Assembly: GCF_001514195.1 (NCBI RefSeq)
Contig: NZ_KQ948745.1
Location: 62,001 to 126,000 of the forward strand
DNA: 64,000 bases
Reading direction: 5' to 3'
Source: Streptomyces griseorubiginosus
Lineage (GTDB): Bacteria; Actinomycetota; Actinomycetes; Streptomycetales; Streptomycetaceae
Of this stretch, positions 51,953 through 60,203 are shown piece after piece (positions within the stretch are counted from its first letter, which is position 1; each line of letters opens with the position of its first letter). The notes below the pieces were generated by a model. The model searched no databases. It was given only the letters and a program-made list of their open reading frames with translations, and was not told the DNA's origin. The translations under genes were made by a program, and so were the position numbers.

Positions 51953-52636
51953 TCACTTGAGGTGCAGCTGCTGACCCGGGTAGATCAGGTTCGCGTCCTC
52001 GATGATGTCCTTGTTCAGCTTGAACAGCGTCTGGTAGCCGCCCTTGACCTTGTGCTTCGCGGCGATCGAGCTGAGGGTGTCACCCTTGACGACCTTGTAC
52101 TCGCCGTCGCCCTTCTTGACCTTCTTGCCGGTCGGGGTGGTGACGGTCTTCTTGGCCGCCGGACGCTCGGAGGAGCGGGAGGCGCTCTGCTCGTTCGTCG
52201 AACGGGTGCTGGAGCCCGAGTTCGAGGAGCCGGCGGAGGACGAGCTGCTGCCGCCGTTGTACGCGGCGCTGGACAGGCCCGTGCCGCAGACCGGCCAGGC
52301 GCCCTTGCCCTGGGAGGCGAGGACCTTCTCGGCGACGGCTATCTGCTGCGCCTTGCTGGCCTGGTTGGCCTGCGGGGCGTAGGCGGTGCCGCCGTACGCG
52401 GCCCAGGTGGAGGCGGAGAACTGAAGGCCGCCGTAGTAGCCGTTGCCGGTGTTGATGGACCAGTTGCCGCCGGACTCGCACTGGGCGACGGCGTCCCACT
52501 CGGAGGCGGTGGCGGCGGAGGCGTTGCCGGCCGCCATCAGCGGGGCGGCGATGGCGACACCGGTGACGCCGGCGAGCGCGGCGGCGCGGGTGGCCTTGGA
52601 CGGACGACGGTGCTTGCCCTTGCCGGAAAACAGCAT
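51953..52636 (-). CDS. rpfA: Resuscitation-promoting factor (Rpf) with LysM domain
   Basis: About 227 aa. A signal peptide ending around ASAATA is followed by the Rpf lysozyme-like domain (SEWDAVAQCESGGNW, GYYGGLQFSASTWAAYGG, AEKVLASQGKGAWPVC; catalytic Glu in CESGGNW), a Ser-rich linker and a C-terminal LysM (VVKGDTLSSIAAKH ... LIYPGQQLHL). It cleaves peptidoglycan to allow germination or exit from dormancy. A ydaO riboswitch with its own promoter precedes it, so expression should fall when c-di-AMP is high. Confidence 0.95.
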   Translation of the reverse strand: MLFSGKGKHRRPSKATRAAALAGVTGVAIAAPLMAAGNASAATASEWDAVAQCESGGNWSINTGNGYYGGLQFSASTWAAYGGTAYAPQANQASKAQQIAVAEKVLASQGKGAWPVCGTGLSSAAYNGGSSSSSAGSSNSGSSTRSTNEQSASRSSERPAAKKTVTTPTGKKVKKGDGEYKVVKGDTLSSIAAKHKVKGGYQTLFKLNKDIIEDANLIYPGQQLHLK

Positions 52637-52644
52637 GGTGGATC

Positions 52645-52868
52645 CCCTCACCGACGCCTGCGAGGTGAGCTGTCGGGTTCGGGCCGGTTGAGTTGCCCGG
52701 TCACGCGCACTGCGTGACTTCACCCCAAGCCGGTCCAGCGTGAACTGCTGGGCCCGGCGCTTACCTTGGGTCCCCCGCTCCTGCCTACGGCGCTTGACGC
52801 GACGACTGTTCCCGTACGGCCGCTGGCAGGATTCGGCGTTGCGACAGACGGGGCTCGGGTTGCCGAGC
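52645..52868 (-). promoter_or_regulatory. ydaO/yuaA (cyclic di-AMP) riboswitch
   Basis: The leader RNA (minus strand) contains in order CGGCAACCCGAGCCCCG, GCCGAATCCTGCC, GTACGGGAACAG, GGCAGGAGCGGGGGACCCA, CTTGGGGTGAAGTC, CCGGGCAACTC and ACCCGACAGCTCACCTCGCA. These are landmark conserved segments of the ydaO family; TCCTGCC can pair with GGCAGGA. It sits between a good promoter and rpfA. In S. coelicolor rpfA is known to be under ydaO control, which matches. Boundaries approximate. Confidence 0.9.
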
Positions 52869-52875
52869 GGTGACG

Positions 52876-52905
52876 ACGGTAGACATGCGCTCGGCGGAAT
52901 TTCAA
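52876..52905 (-). promoter_or_regulatory. Predicted promoter of rpfA
   Basis: TTGAAA (52900-52905) and TACCGT (52876-52881) on the minus strand are 18 bases apart. The start point would be near 52869, exactly at the 5' edge of the riboswitch. Confidence 0.65.
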
Positions 52906-53007
52906 AGACGATCAGGGCTTCTGAGACTCATCCCACACTTTCACCAAAGTGGACATTCGGCGCGAAGTGTGACGTGAACTCCCGCTGTTTTTCAGGCCTT
53001 TTCGGCC

Positions 53008-53988
53008 CTATTCCACCCCTGTGTCGAGCGTCTGACCGGCGGAGATGTCGCTCGGGTCGGCTCCGATGCGGTCCTTGTTCTTGGCGTAGAGGGCGCGCCA
53101 TCCGCCGTCGAGGCCAAGGGAGTCGGCGATGGAGGCGAGGGAGTCGCCCTCCTTGACGGTGTACGTACGAGCGGCGTGACGACCCGAGGAGGTGCCCGCG
53201 CTCTTCGTCGCGACCTCGTCCCCGCTGTCGCCGCGGTGCTTGCCGGTGCCACTGAGGGAGCCGACGTCCACGAGGGCCGAAGAGCCGCCCTCCTGCCAGG
53301 ACTTGTCCGCTTCGTCCTCTTCTGGACTGACCACCGGGGAGTCGTCGGGAGACTGTGCGTTTTCTTTACCGGAGGCTTCGGAACCCTTGGTGTCGCTTTC
53401 GCCCGACTTGGAGGCGCTTTCACCACTCTTGGACGGGGTGGCCGACGGCGAGGGAGTCGGGGACGAGCCATCCAGGGAGTCGAGCAGACCGGGAGAGTCC
53501 TCGGTGCCCGAGGAGTTGGACGAATCAGACGATCCAGATGATTCCGACGATCCGGACGCGGAGGACGAGGGTGTTCCGCTCGCCAGGCCCGTGTCGACGC
53601 CGGCCGAACTCGAGTCCTTGCTGAGCCCGGAGAGCAGACCGCAGGTCGGCCAGGCGGCGATGCCCTGGTCGGCGAGGAGCTTCTCCGCCACGGCTATCTG
53701 CTGGTTGCGGCTGGCCAGGTCCGCGGTCTTGGCGTACTCGAGGCCGCCGTACTTCTCCCAGTTCTCCTGGGACATCTGGAGGCCGCCGTAGTAGCCGTTG
53801 CCGTCGTCGGCGCTCCAGGAGCCGCCGCTCTCGCACTCCGCGACCCGGTCCCAGGTGGTGCCGGTCGCGGCGCTCGCTCCGGACGCCGCGAGCAGGGGGA
53901 TCGCGATGGCGGATCCCGTCACACCGGCCGCCACGAGCAGCGCCGGAGCCTGACGGGGGCGACGGTGACGACCGTTCCCGGAGAGCAT
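53008..53988 (-). CDS. rpfC: Second Rpf-LysM muralytic protein
   Basis: About 326 aa. Signal peptide, Rpf domain (TWDRVAECESGGSW, GYYGGLQMSQENWEKYGG, AEKLLADQGIAAWPTC), then a ~130-residue Ser/Glu/Asp/Pro-rich acidic linker, and a C-terminal LysM (YTVKEGDSLASIADSLG). It is a paralogue of the gene 370 bases downstream but without a recognisable riboswitch. Direct GATCAC repeats lie 80-130 bases upstream. A weak GGCC hairpin overlaps its stop. The symbol follows S. coelicolor gene order from memory. Confidence 0.93.
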   Translation of the reverse strand: MLSGNGRHRRPRQAPALLVAAGVTGSAIAIPLLAASGASAATGTTWDRVAECESGGSWSADDGNGYYGGLQMSQENWEKYGGLEYAKTADLASRNQQIAVAEKLLADQGIAAWPTCGLLSGLSKDSSSAGVDTGLASGTPSSSASGSSESSGSSDSSNSSGTEDSPGLLDSLDGSSPTPSPSATPSKSGESASKSGESDTKGSEASGKENAQSPDDSPVVSPEEDEADKSWQEGGSSALVDVGSLSGTGKHRGDSGDEVATKSAGTSSGRHAARTYTVKEGDSLASIADSLGLDGGWRALYAKNKDRIGADPSDISAGQTLDTGVE

Positions 53989-54071
53989 GAAGGGACCTTT
54001 CCCGAGACTTCAGAGACCCACGCGGCGAGTGGTACGGACCACCGCGTTGGTCCGTGAACGTATAGGGGTTC

Positions 54072-54117
54072 GATCACTTGTCACAAGTTAATGCCGCGTA
54101 GATCACGTGAAGATCAC
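54072..54117. promoter_or_regulatory. GATCAC direct repeats upstream of the second rpf gene
   Basis: GATCAC occurs at 54072-54077, 54101-54106 and 54112-54117. The last two are 11 bp apart, the spacing expected for an OmpR/MtrA-type response regulator. The first is followed by TTGTCAC. Confidence 0.5.
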
Positions 54118-54180
54118 AGACTTGAGGCCGCGTCATGTTTAGGCCGCCACGCTGTGGGGTTCAGGGGACCCCTCGGTCGA

Positions 54181-55503
54181 TTACCGGACGGGAGTGAACT
54201 CCACGGGCAAAGTACGCAGTCCACGCATGATGAGCCCACCCCGCCAGCGCAAATCAGCTGAATCCACCGCGAGTTGCAGATCGGGGAGCCGGGTGAGGAG
54301 CGTGGCGAGCGCGGTCTGGCCCTCCAGCCGGGCGAGCGGGGCACCGAGGCAGTAGTGGATCCCGTGGCCGTAACCGAGGTGCTGATTGTCACGGCGGGAC
54401 AGATCGAGCACGTCGGGGTCGGCGAACCGCTCCGGATCCCGGTCCGCCGAGGCGAGCACGACGAGCACGGGATCGCCGGCCGCGATGTCCCGCCCTCCGA
54501 TCGTGAGCGGCTCGGTGGCGAACCGCCAGGTGGCGAGCTCGACCGGGCCGTCGTAGCGCAGCAGCTCCTCCACGCCGGTCTCCAGCAGGTCGCTGCGCCC
54601 CTCGGCGAGGGACCGCTGGAGCCTCGCACGCTGGTCGGGGTGGGTGAGGAGGGCGTAGGTGCCGTTGCCGATGAGGTTGACGGTGGTCTCGAAGCCCGCG
54701 AAGAGAAGGATGAAGGCCATGGCCGCGGCCTCGTTCTCGGTGAGGTGCTCGCCGTGGTCGGAGGCGCGGATGAGCCCGGAGATGAGGTCCTCGCCGGGGG
54801 TCGGCTCGTCGGGCAGCGCTTCCCGCTTGCGGTGGATGAGCTCGGCCAGATACCCGCGCATCTTCTTCACGGACCGCGCGACCCCGCCCCGCGGGCCTCC
54901 CCCGTGGCGGATCATCATGCCCGCCCAGTCACGGAAGTCGTCCTGATCCTCTCGGGGGACGCCCAGGAGGTCGCAGATCGCGTAGATGGGGAGCGGGAAG
55001 GCGAAGTCGTGGATGAGGTCGGCGGATCCCGTGGCCGCGAACCGGTCGATCAGGCGGTCCGTCAACTCCTGCACCCGCGGGGCGAACTCGGCGACCCTTC
55101 TCGGCGTGAACGCCTTGCTGACGAGCCGTCGGAGCCTGGTGTGGTCCGGCGGGTCGATGTTCAGCAGATGCGTCATCAGCTCCGCCTTGCGCTCCCCCGG
55201 GATGCCGGTCTTCCCCTTGGCGTGCTCCGGCTCGTCGTGGTGCGCCGGGTTCTTGCTGAGCCGCTGGTCGGCGAGCGCCTGCTTGGCGTCGGCGTAACGG
55301 GTGACCAGCCAGGCCTCCACCCCGCTGGGCAGCCGCGTCCGGTGCACGGGGGCGTGCTCCCGGAGCCAGGCGTAGGCGGGATAGGGGTCGGTGGCGAACT
55401 CCCAGGTGAAGAGCTCGGGGGCGGGGGGTGGGGCGGGGCGCGAGGATGGGGCGGGGTCAGGGGTGGCTGTGGGATCGGAGGCGGCTGTGGGGTGGTCGGT
55501 CAC
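54181..55503 (-). CDS. Cytochrome P450 (CYP107-like)
   Basis: About 440 aa. The I-helix FAGFETTVN (Phe replaces the more common His of AGHET), K-helix EELLR, RFAEPDV-like region (here RFADPDVLDLSRRDNQHLGYG) and heme loop GYGHGIHYCLGAPLAR with the Cys ligand are present. Soluble bacterial P450 needing a ferredoxin partner, none nearby. TAACGT six bases before GTG 55503 suggests a leaderless mRNA. By position it may correspond to S. coelicolor CYP107U1 (from memory). Confidence 0.92.
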   Translation of the reverse strand: MTDHPTAASDPTATPDPAPSSRPAPPPAPELFTWEFATDPYPAYAWLREHAPVHRTRLPSGVEAWLVTRYADAKQALADQRLSKNPAHHDEPEHAKGKTGIPGERKAELMTHLLNIDPPDHTRLRRLVSKAFTPRRVAEFAPRVQELTDRLIDRFAATGSADLIHDFAFPLPIYAICDLLGVPREDQDDFRDWAGMMIRHGGGPRGGVARSVKKMRGYLAELIHRKREALPDEPTPGEDLISGLIRASDHGEHLTENEAAAMAFILLFAGFETTVNLIGNGTYALLTHPDQRARLQRSLAEGRSDLLETGVEELLRYDGPVELATWRFATEPLTIGGRDIAAGDPVLVVLASADRDPERFADPDVLDLSRRDNQHLGYGHGIHYCLGAPLARLEGQTALATLLTRLPDLQLAVDSADLRWRGGLIMRGLRTLPVEFTPVR

Positions 55504-55596
55504 TCCTTGACGTTAGCCGGGTTTGGCGGAGGGCCATTCCGGCCACCGGCAACGACGCCCGCCCCTGCCCTGCCCAGCCCCGCCCAGCTAATCCGG

Positions 55597-55621
55597 GCCC
55601 AGCCCAGCCCAGCCCAGCCCC
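55597..55621 (+). repeat. (CCCAG)n tract
   Basis: About five tandem CCCAG units between mazG and the P450 gene, non-coding. Confidence 0.8.
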
Positions 55622-55635
55622 TGTCGCCCTACCGC

Positions 55636-56649
55636 TCAGCTCTCCTTCTCCGTCTGGCGGATCGCGTCCCGGTACACCCGTGCCGCCGCTCTCAGCGCTG
55701 CCTCCGGGTCCGTGCCCTCGGCTTCCGCGCGGGCGGCCAGGGCGAGGAGTTCGTAGCCGATGCCCTCGCCCTTCGGGAGCGGGACCGTCAGTCCCGCCGT
55801 GCGTGCGCGTGACGCCAGCTTCGCCGCGAGGGCGAGGCCGGGCTGGTGGAGCGGGACGCCCTCGGTCACCGAGGTGCGCTGCTTCTCCATCGCCTTCATG
55901 CGCAGCCAGTGCGCCTTGACCTCCTCGGGGGTGGTGGCCGTCTCGTCGCCGAAGACATGGGGGTGGCGGTGGATGAGCTTGGCGACGATCCCGCCGGCCA
56001 CGTCGTCGATGGAGAAGGGGGTCTCCGGGTCGTCCTCCGCTATACGGGAGTGGAAGATCACCTGGAGCAGGACGTCCCCGAGTTCCTCGCGCAGTTCGTC
56101 GCGGTCGCCCTCCTCGATCGCCTCGACGAGTTCGTAGGCCTCCTCGATCCCGTACTTGGCGAGCCCCTTGTGGGTCTGCTGGGACGACCACGGGCACTCG
56201 GCCCGGATGCGGTCCATGACCTGCACGAGGTCCAGGAGCCGGGCGCCGGGCAGGTCGTAGGAGGCGGGGAGCAGCTCCAGCTCGGGCATCTCGACGCGTC
56301 CGGAACCGGCCAGGCGGGCCAGCCCGTCGGTGAGCGCCGGCTCTCCCTCTCCCGTGGCCACGACGACCACGGTGTTGCCGCCCGCGCACACGCCGACCAG
56401 CTCCTCGGCGGTCGGTGCGGCCTCGTCCACCCGTATCCCCGCCTCCCGCAGGTACGGCAGCTGGGGATGCGCACCGTCCGCGCAGAGAACGCGGTCGGCC
56501 GCGTGCAGCGCCTGCCAGGCGGGCCAGGAGAGCAGGCCGGGGGCGACGCGGTGGCTGGTGGTGAGCAGGACGATACGGCCGGGGGCGGGGGCCGTGCGGG
56601 GGCCTTGGCCGTGCTGGTCGGGGGCGGGCTCGAAGCCGGTTGCGTTCAC
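55636..56649 (-). CDS. mazG: MazG-family nucleoside triphosphate pyrophosphohydrolase
   Basis: About 337 aa. An N-terminal extension (~1-135) resembling a tetrapyrrole-methylase-like fold is followed by the MazG domain with CPWSSQQTHKGLAKYGIEEA and the metal-binding EELGDVLLQVIFHS (ExxE...D pattern). It removes aberrant NTPs and may degrade (p)ppGpp-linked pools. TAGCTT six bases before GTG 56649 suggests a leaderless start. Confidence 0.92.
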   Translation of the reverse strand: MNATGFEPAPDQHGQGPRTAPAPGRIVLLTTSHRVAPGLLSWPAWQALHAADRVLCADGAHPQLPYLREAGIRVDEAAPTAEELVGVCAGGNTVVVVATGEGEPALTDGLARLAGSGRVEMPELELLPASYDLPGARLLDLVQVMDRIRAECPWSSQQTHKGLAKYGIEEAYELVEAIEEGDRDELREELGDVLLQVIFHSRIAEDDPETPFSIDDVAGGIVAKLIHRHPHVFGDETATTPEEVKAHWLRMKAMEKQRTSVTEGVPLHQPGLALAAKLASRARTAGLTVPLPKGEGIGYELLALAARAEAEGTDPEAALRAAARVYRDAIRQTEKES

Positions 56650-56868
56650 AGTTCGAAGCTAACGCACGGCGTCCACGGGGAGATCGAGTTGTCCACAGGG
56701 CAGGGGTGGCGGTGTGATCGTACGACCTATGGCCTTGGGTGTGGGTCGGGATGCATCGGCGTGTGGGTCAGGGTGCTTCGGCGTGTGCTCGGGGTGCGTC
56801 GGTGTGTGGAATCGGATGCGGGTCGGGTCGGCCGTGATCCACCGCGTCCGGCGTCCCCCACCGCGTCC

Positions 56869-57516
56869 CTACGCCGTCCGCTCGCCGCCCGCCGCCGTGA
56901 CCTCCCGTACCCACGGGGTCTTCGCGTCGGCCCGTGCGCTCTTCTGGGCGTCCCACGTGCCGTAGCGCGGGTTGAGGTCGACGTCGAGTTCCTTCGAGGC
57001 CTTGGTCAGGGCGCCCCAGAAGGCGGGGTCGCTGGTGTCGGTGCCGAGCTTCGCCGCGAGCTTCTGGGCCTCCAGCTGGAGACGGAGGCTCTCGTCGAGG
57101 CGCTCGGGCGCGATGCCGTACTGCTGGAGCCAGGCCGTCTCCAGGCCCTTCGACCCGCCGGCCTGCTCCTCCAGGCCCGCGCGCAGCTGCTGGACCTCCT
57201 TGCGGGTCACGCTCACGTGCGCGTCCTCGGCCGCCCGGTGCAGCACCCGGTCGAGGACCATGCCGTGCAGCACGTCCCGGGTGAGGGTGCCGGTCTTGGC
57301 GATGGCCTGCGCGTACTGCGCCTCGTCGGTGACGGCCGCCCGCTGCGCGTCGCGGACCTCGGTCACCCGGTTCTCCAGCTGCGCGACGGTGATCCGCTGG
57401 CCGCCGACGACGGCCGCAGCCCCGGGATGCGCGTCGTTCGAGCAGGCGGTGAGGAGGGGTGCCGCGCAGGCGAGGGCGGCGGAGAGGACTAGCGCGGTGC
57501 GACGACGGCGGTGCAA
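56869..57516 (-). CDS. SurA_N-like secreted lipoprotein
   Basis: About 215 aa. TTG 57516 is chosen because GGGAGG lies five bases upstream and no ATG/GTG fits. A very basic start (HRRRRT) and lipobox LTAC (Cys ~25) are followed by GGQRITVAQLENRVTEVRDA, the opening of SurA/trigger-factor-like N-terminal domains. The rest is helical; no PPIase (rotamase) domain follows. Probably an extracytoplasmic folding helper. The gene beside mazG is conserved in Streptomyces. Confidence 0.85.
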   Translation of the reverse strand: MHRRRRTALVLSAALACAAPLLTACSNDAHPGAAAVVGGQRITVAQLENRVTEVRDAQRAAVTDEAQYAQAIAKTGTLTRDVLHGMVLDRVLHRAAEDAHVSVTRKEVQQLRAGLEEQAGGSKGLETAWLQQYGIAPERLDESLRLQLEAQKLAAKLGTDTSDPAFWGALTKASKELDVDLNPRYGTWDAQKSARADAKTPWVREVTAAGGERTA

Positions 57517-57664
57517 GGAAGCCTCCCGAGGAGATTGTGCGACGGTGCACAAGGTCTTGCGGTGATCGATGGTAGGCAGGTGACCGGCTCTGGCCAACCC
57601 ATTCGACCAACGATTCACCGGGACTTCGGGCACCGGCGCGCCGCCCGCGCCGCGCGGGCGGGCC

Positions 57665-58600
57665 TCAGCCGGTGATCGCCACCGGCCCGTCCCAGGCGTC
57701 CCGGTCCACGGTGATCGTGTAGCCGCCCCGCGACTCCTTGCTGTTGACCAGGTACTGGTGACCGCGGCTGTGGTCGGTGTACTGGGTCTTGCCGAAGGGC
57801 CAGTCCGCCGTCGTGGTGTTCTGCTTGTCCCACAGCGCGTACCAGAGGTTGCCCGGCAGGTCGGTCTTGTCGGTCGCGTTGGCGATCGCCTTGGCGCTGG
57901 AGCTGGTGAAGCCGTAGAAGCCCGCGCGGTAGATCTTGCCGCGCAGGGTCTTGTCGAACGCGCGCACATAGGTGAGCACGGCGTCGTTGCACGCCTTGTT
58001 CGTGATGTCGTACGACTCCATGTCGAGGTAGATCGGGCTGCCGGCCTTCATGCCGAGCGCGGAGGCCTTGGCCACCGCGTCCGCGCCGTCCTTGGCGCCC
58101 AGGGAGGCGGCGGTGGAGGCGGTGAGCTTCTCGGGGCTGGAGCCCGTCTGGCAGGACGGCTGGGCGCCGACGTACAGCGGGATGAGCTTCCAGCCGACCG
58201 CGCTGACCGACTTGACCCAGGAGGCGGTGAGGTTGGGCTGGGCGCAGCCGCGGTTCTTGCCGCCGATGTAGACGGCGGCGGCGCCGTAGAGACCGCCGTG
58301 CCAGGCCTTCATCGCGGAGAGGGAGGGGGCGGCGCAGGTGTCGAACGCGCGTCCGGTGTACGTCTTCTGCGCGGGCCAGGCGGTGGCGGCCATCGAGGTC
58401 TGCGCAGCGAGGCCGGCCCCGGCGACCACGGCGACCCCGGCGATGCCCCAGGTGACGTATCTGCGCTTCTTCGACTGCCGGTGACCGGACCGGCCGGTCC
58501 GGCTGGACCCGGACGGCGCAGACGACTCGGACGACGCAGATGACTCAGATGACTCAGATGACTCAGATGACTCAGATGACTCAGATGACTCGGACGACAT
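57665..58600 (-). CDS. Secreted DUF1906 (glycoside-hydrolase-like) protein with Ser/Glu repeat tract
   Basis: About 311 aa. The N-terminus is an (ESS)n repeat of about 25 residues, then a basic segment (GHRQSKKRRYVTW) and a hydrophobic signal/anchor helix. A DUF1906 domain (~90-311) follows with FDTCAAPSLSAMKAW, YIGGKNRGCAQ, IPLYVGAQPSC, SPIYLDMESYD and FYGFTS, similar to mycobacterial Rv2525c-type proteins. The Asp/Glu in LDMESYD could be catalytic. Probably acts on cell-wall polysaccharide. The N-terminal repeat is hypervariable-looking (58539-58592). Confidence 0.88.
   Translation of the reverse strand: MSSESSESSESSESSESSESSASSESSAPSGSSRTGRSGHRQSKKRRYVTWGIAGVAVVAGAGLAAQTSMAATAWPAQKTYTGRAFDTCAAPSLSAMKAWHGGLYGAAAVYIGGKNRGCAQPNLTASWVKSVSAVGWKLIPLYVGAQPSCQTGSSPEKLTASTAASLGAKDGADAVAKASALGMKAGSPIYLDMESYDITNKACNDAVLTYVRAFDKTLRGKIYRAGFYGFTSSSAKAIANATDKTDLPGNLWYALWDKQNTTTADWPFGKTQYTDHSRGHQYLVNSKESRGGYTITVDRDAWDGPVAITG
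58539..58592 (-). repeat. Six tandem 9-bp units encoding Ser-Ser-Glu
   Basis: GATGACTCA (coding strand TGAGTCATC) is repeated six times, the last unit with one change. Because 9 is a multiple of 3, slippage would alter the number of ESS units but keep the frame. Confidence 0.9.
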
Positions 58601-58667
58601 GGACGACCCCACCCCTGGTTGTGCTGTGCATGGCTGAAACGCAGCGCAAAGGTACCCGGTGTCCGCT

Positions 58668-60203
58668 TCAGCCTCGCACCTGGCCCAGCCATTGCAGGGT
58701 CCGGCGGACCTCGGCCGCGAGCGGGTGGCCGGGGCCCTGGAGCCGTTCGACGTCGTGCAGCAGCCGCGCGAGGGTGTCGTGGGCGGCCGGACGGTCGCCG
58801 AGCGCGAGCAGGAGGTGGCCGATCCGGCGGCGGACGTCATGGGCGAGCTCGGGGTCGCCTGCCACGTACTGGTTCTCGTAGTACGGCAGCAGCGCGCGGT
58901 ACTCGGCCAGCGCGGCCGCCGGCTCGCCGAGTTGTTCCAGGCACTGGGCGGCGTCGTAACGGAAGCGCAGGGACTGCGGGTCGGCATGGCCGGCCTCGGC
59001 GGCGCGTTCGTCGGCGAGGTGGCGCAGTTCGGGCAGCGCGCGCCGGTACTGGCCGTCGTCCATAAGGGTGGCGGCGTACTGCTTGCGCAGGGTGCGGACG
59101 ACCGGGGAGTTGACGCCGTGCTGTTCGGCGGCCGTGGGCAGGATCGCGCCGAGGATGTCGACGGCCTGGGTGATGCGGCCCTCGCCGAGGAGCCGCTTGA
59201 CCTCGTCGACCGCACGCGCGACGTCGGGCTTCTCGGCCTTGTCCGGGACGGGCGTGACGGGTGCGGGCTGGGGCGCGGGGGTGCGCGCGCGGTCCGGCCA
59301 GGGGGCGTGCGGACGCAGGAAGGGGCGGGTGGGGTCGAGGGGCGCTCCGGTCGGCATCCCGCGCGCGGGCAGCAGCAGCGCCAGTTCCTCGTAGACGTCC
59401 TGTGCGGAGGCCGGGCGGTGCTGGGGGTCCTTGGCGAGCAGTCGCAGGACGAGCGCTTCGAGCGTCTCGGGGACCTCGGGGCGGGTGCGGCGCACGGGCA
59501 GCGGCGGCTCGTACAGGTGCCGGTGCAGGACGCCGAGGGCCGTGGAGCCGGCGAACGGGACGTCTCCGCTGAGGAGTTCGTGCAGCAGCACGCCGAGCGC
59601 GTACAGGTCGGTGTACGGGCCGACCGAGCCGCCCATGGCCTGCTCCGGCGCCATGTAGGCGGGCGAGCCGATCGGCGAACCGGTGTGCGTGAGACGGGTG
59701 GTGTCGGTGTCCATGACCGAGGCCACGCCCAGGTCGAGGACGGTGACCGTGCCGTCCTGCTTCACCATGACGTTCCGCGGCTTGAGGTCGCGGTGCACGA
59801 TCGGCACGGCGTGCACGGCGCTGAGCACGGCGCACAGCTGCGCGGCGACCGCGACCGCCCACTGCCAGGGGTACGGGTCGTGCTCGGCGAGATGGTCGGA
59901 GAGGTCCGCGCCGTCGACGTACTGCATGACGAGGAACAGCTCCTCGCCCTCGCTGCCCGCGTCGTGCACGGTGACGAGCCCCGGGTGGTCGACCTGCGCG
60001 GTCACCCGGCACTCCCGCACGAACCGGCGGCGCAGTTCGTCCGCCTCCTGCCCGGCCACCTTGTCGGGGCGCAGCAGCTTCACCGCCACGCGCCGGTCGA
60101 GCCGCTGGTCGTAGGCCGTCCAGACCTGGCCCATGCCGCCCTGTCCGATGAGCGTGGACAGTTCATAGCGGCCTGCGACGACACGCCCTGTCGCCACGGT
60201 CAC
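58668..60203 (-). CDS. Serine/threonine protein kinase with TPR-like tail
   Basis: About 511 aa. Kinase domain at ~10-270: glycine loop IGQGGMGQVW, VAVKLL (Lys ~42), HRDLKPRNVMV, LDLGVAS (DLG instead of DFG) and GSPAYMAPEQ. A Pro-rich linker (~300-330) and a helical TPR-like region (~335-511) follow. No transmembrane helix is seen, so it is cytoplasmic, unlike PknB. GTG 60203 overlaps the upstream membrane-protein gene by 4 bp, implying a complex or shared signal input. Confidence 0.92.
   Translation of the reverse strand: MTVATGRVVAGRYELSTLIGQGGMGQVWTAYDQRLDRRVAVKLLRPDKVAGQEADELRRRFVRECRVTAQVDHPGLVTVHDAGSEGEELFLVMQYVDGADLSDHLAEHDPYPWQWAVAVAAQLCAVLSAVHAVPIVHRDLKPRNVMVKQDGTVTVLDLGVASVMDTDTTRLTHTGSPIGSPAYMAPEQAMGGSVGPYTDLYALGVLLHELLSGDVPFAGSTALGVLHRHLYEPPLPVRRTRPEVPETLEALVLRLLAKDPQHRPASAQDVYEELALLLPARGMPTGAPLDPTRPFLRPHAPWPDRARTPAPQPAPVTPVPDKAEKPDVARAVDEVKRLLGEGRITQAVDILGAILPTAAEQHGVNSPVVRTLRKQYAATLMDDGQYRRALPELRHLADERAAEAGHADPQSLRFRYDAAQCLEQLGEPAAALAEYRALLPYYENQYVAGDPELAHDVRRRIGHLLLALGDRPAAHDTLARLLHDVERLQGPGHPLAAEVRRTLQWLGQVRG

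Noticed and set aside
52995..53007. GGCC-hairpin at the end of the second rpf gene as a terminator
   Set aside because: Only four stem pairs and overlapping the stop codon; too weak to list as a feature.
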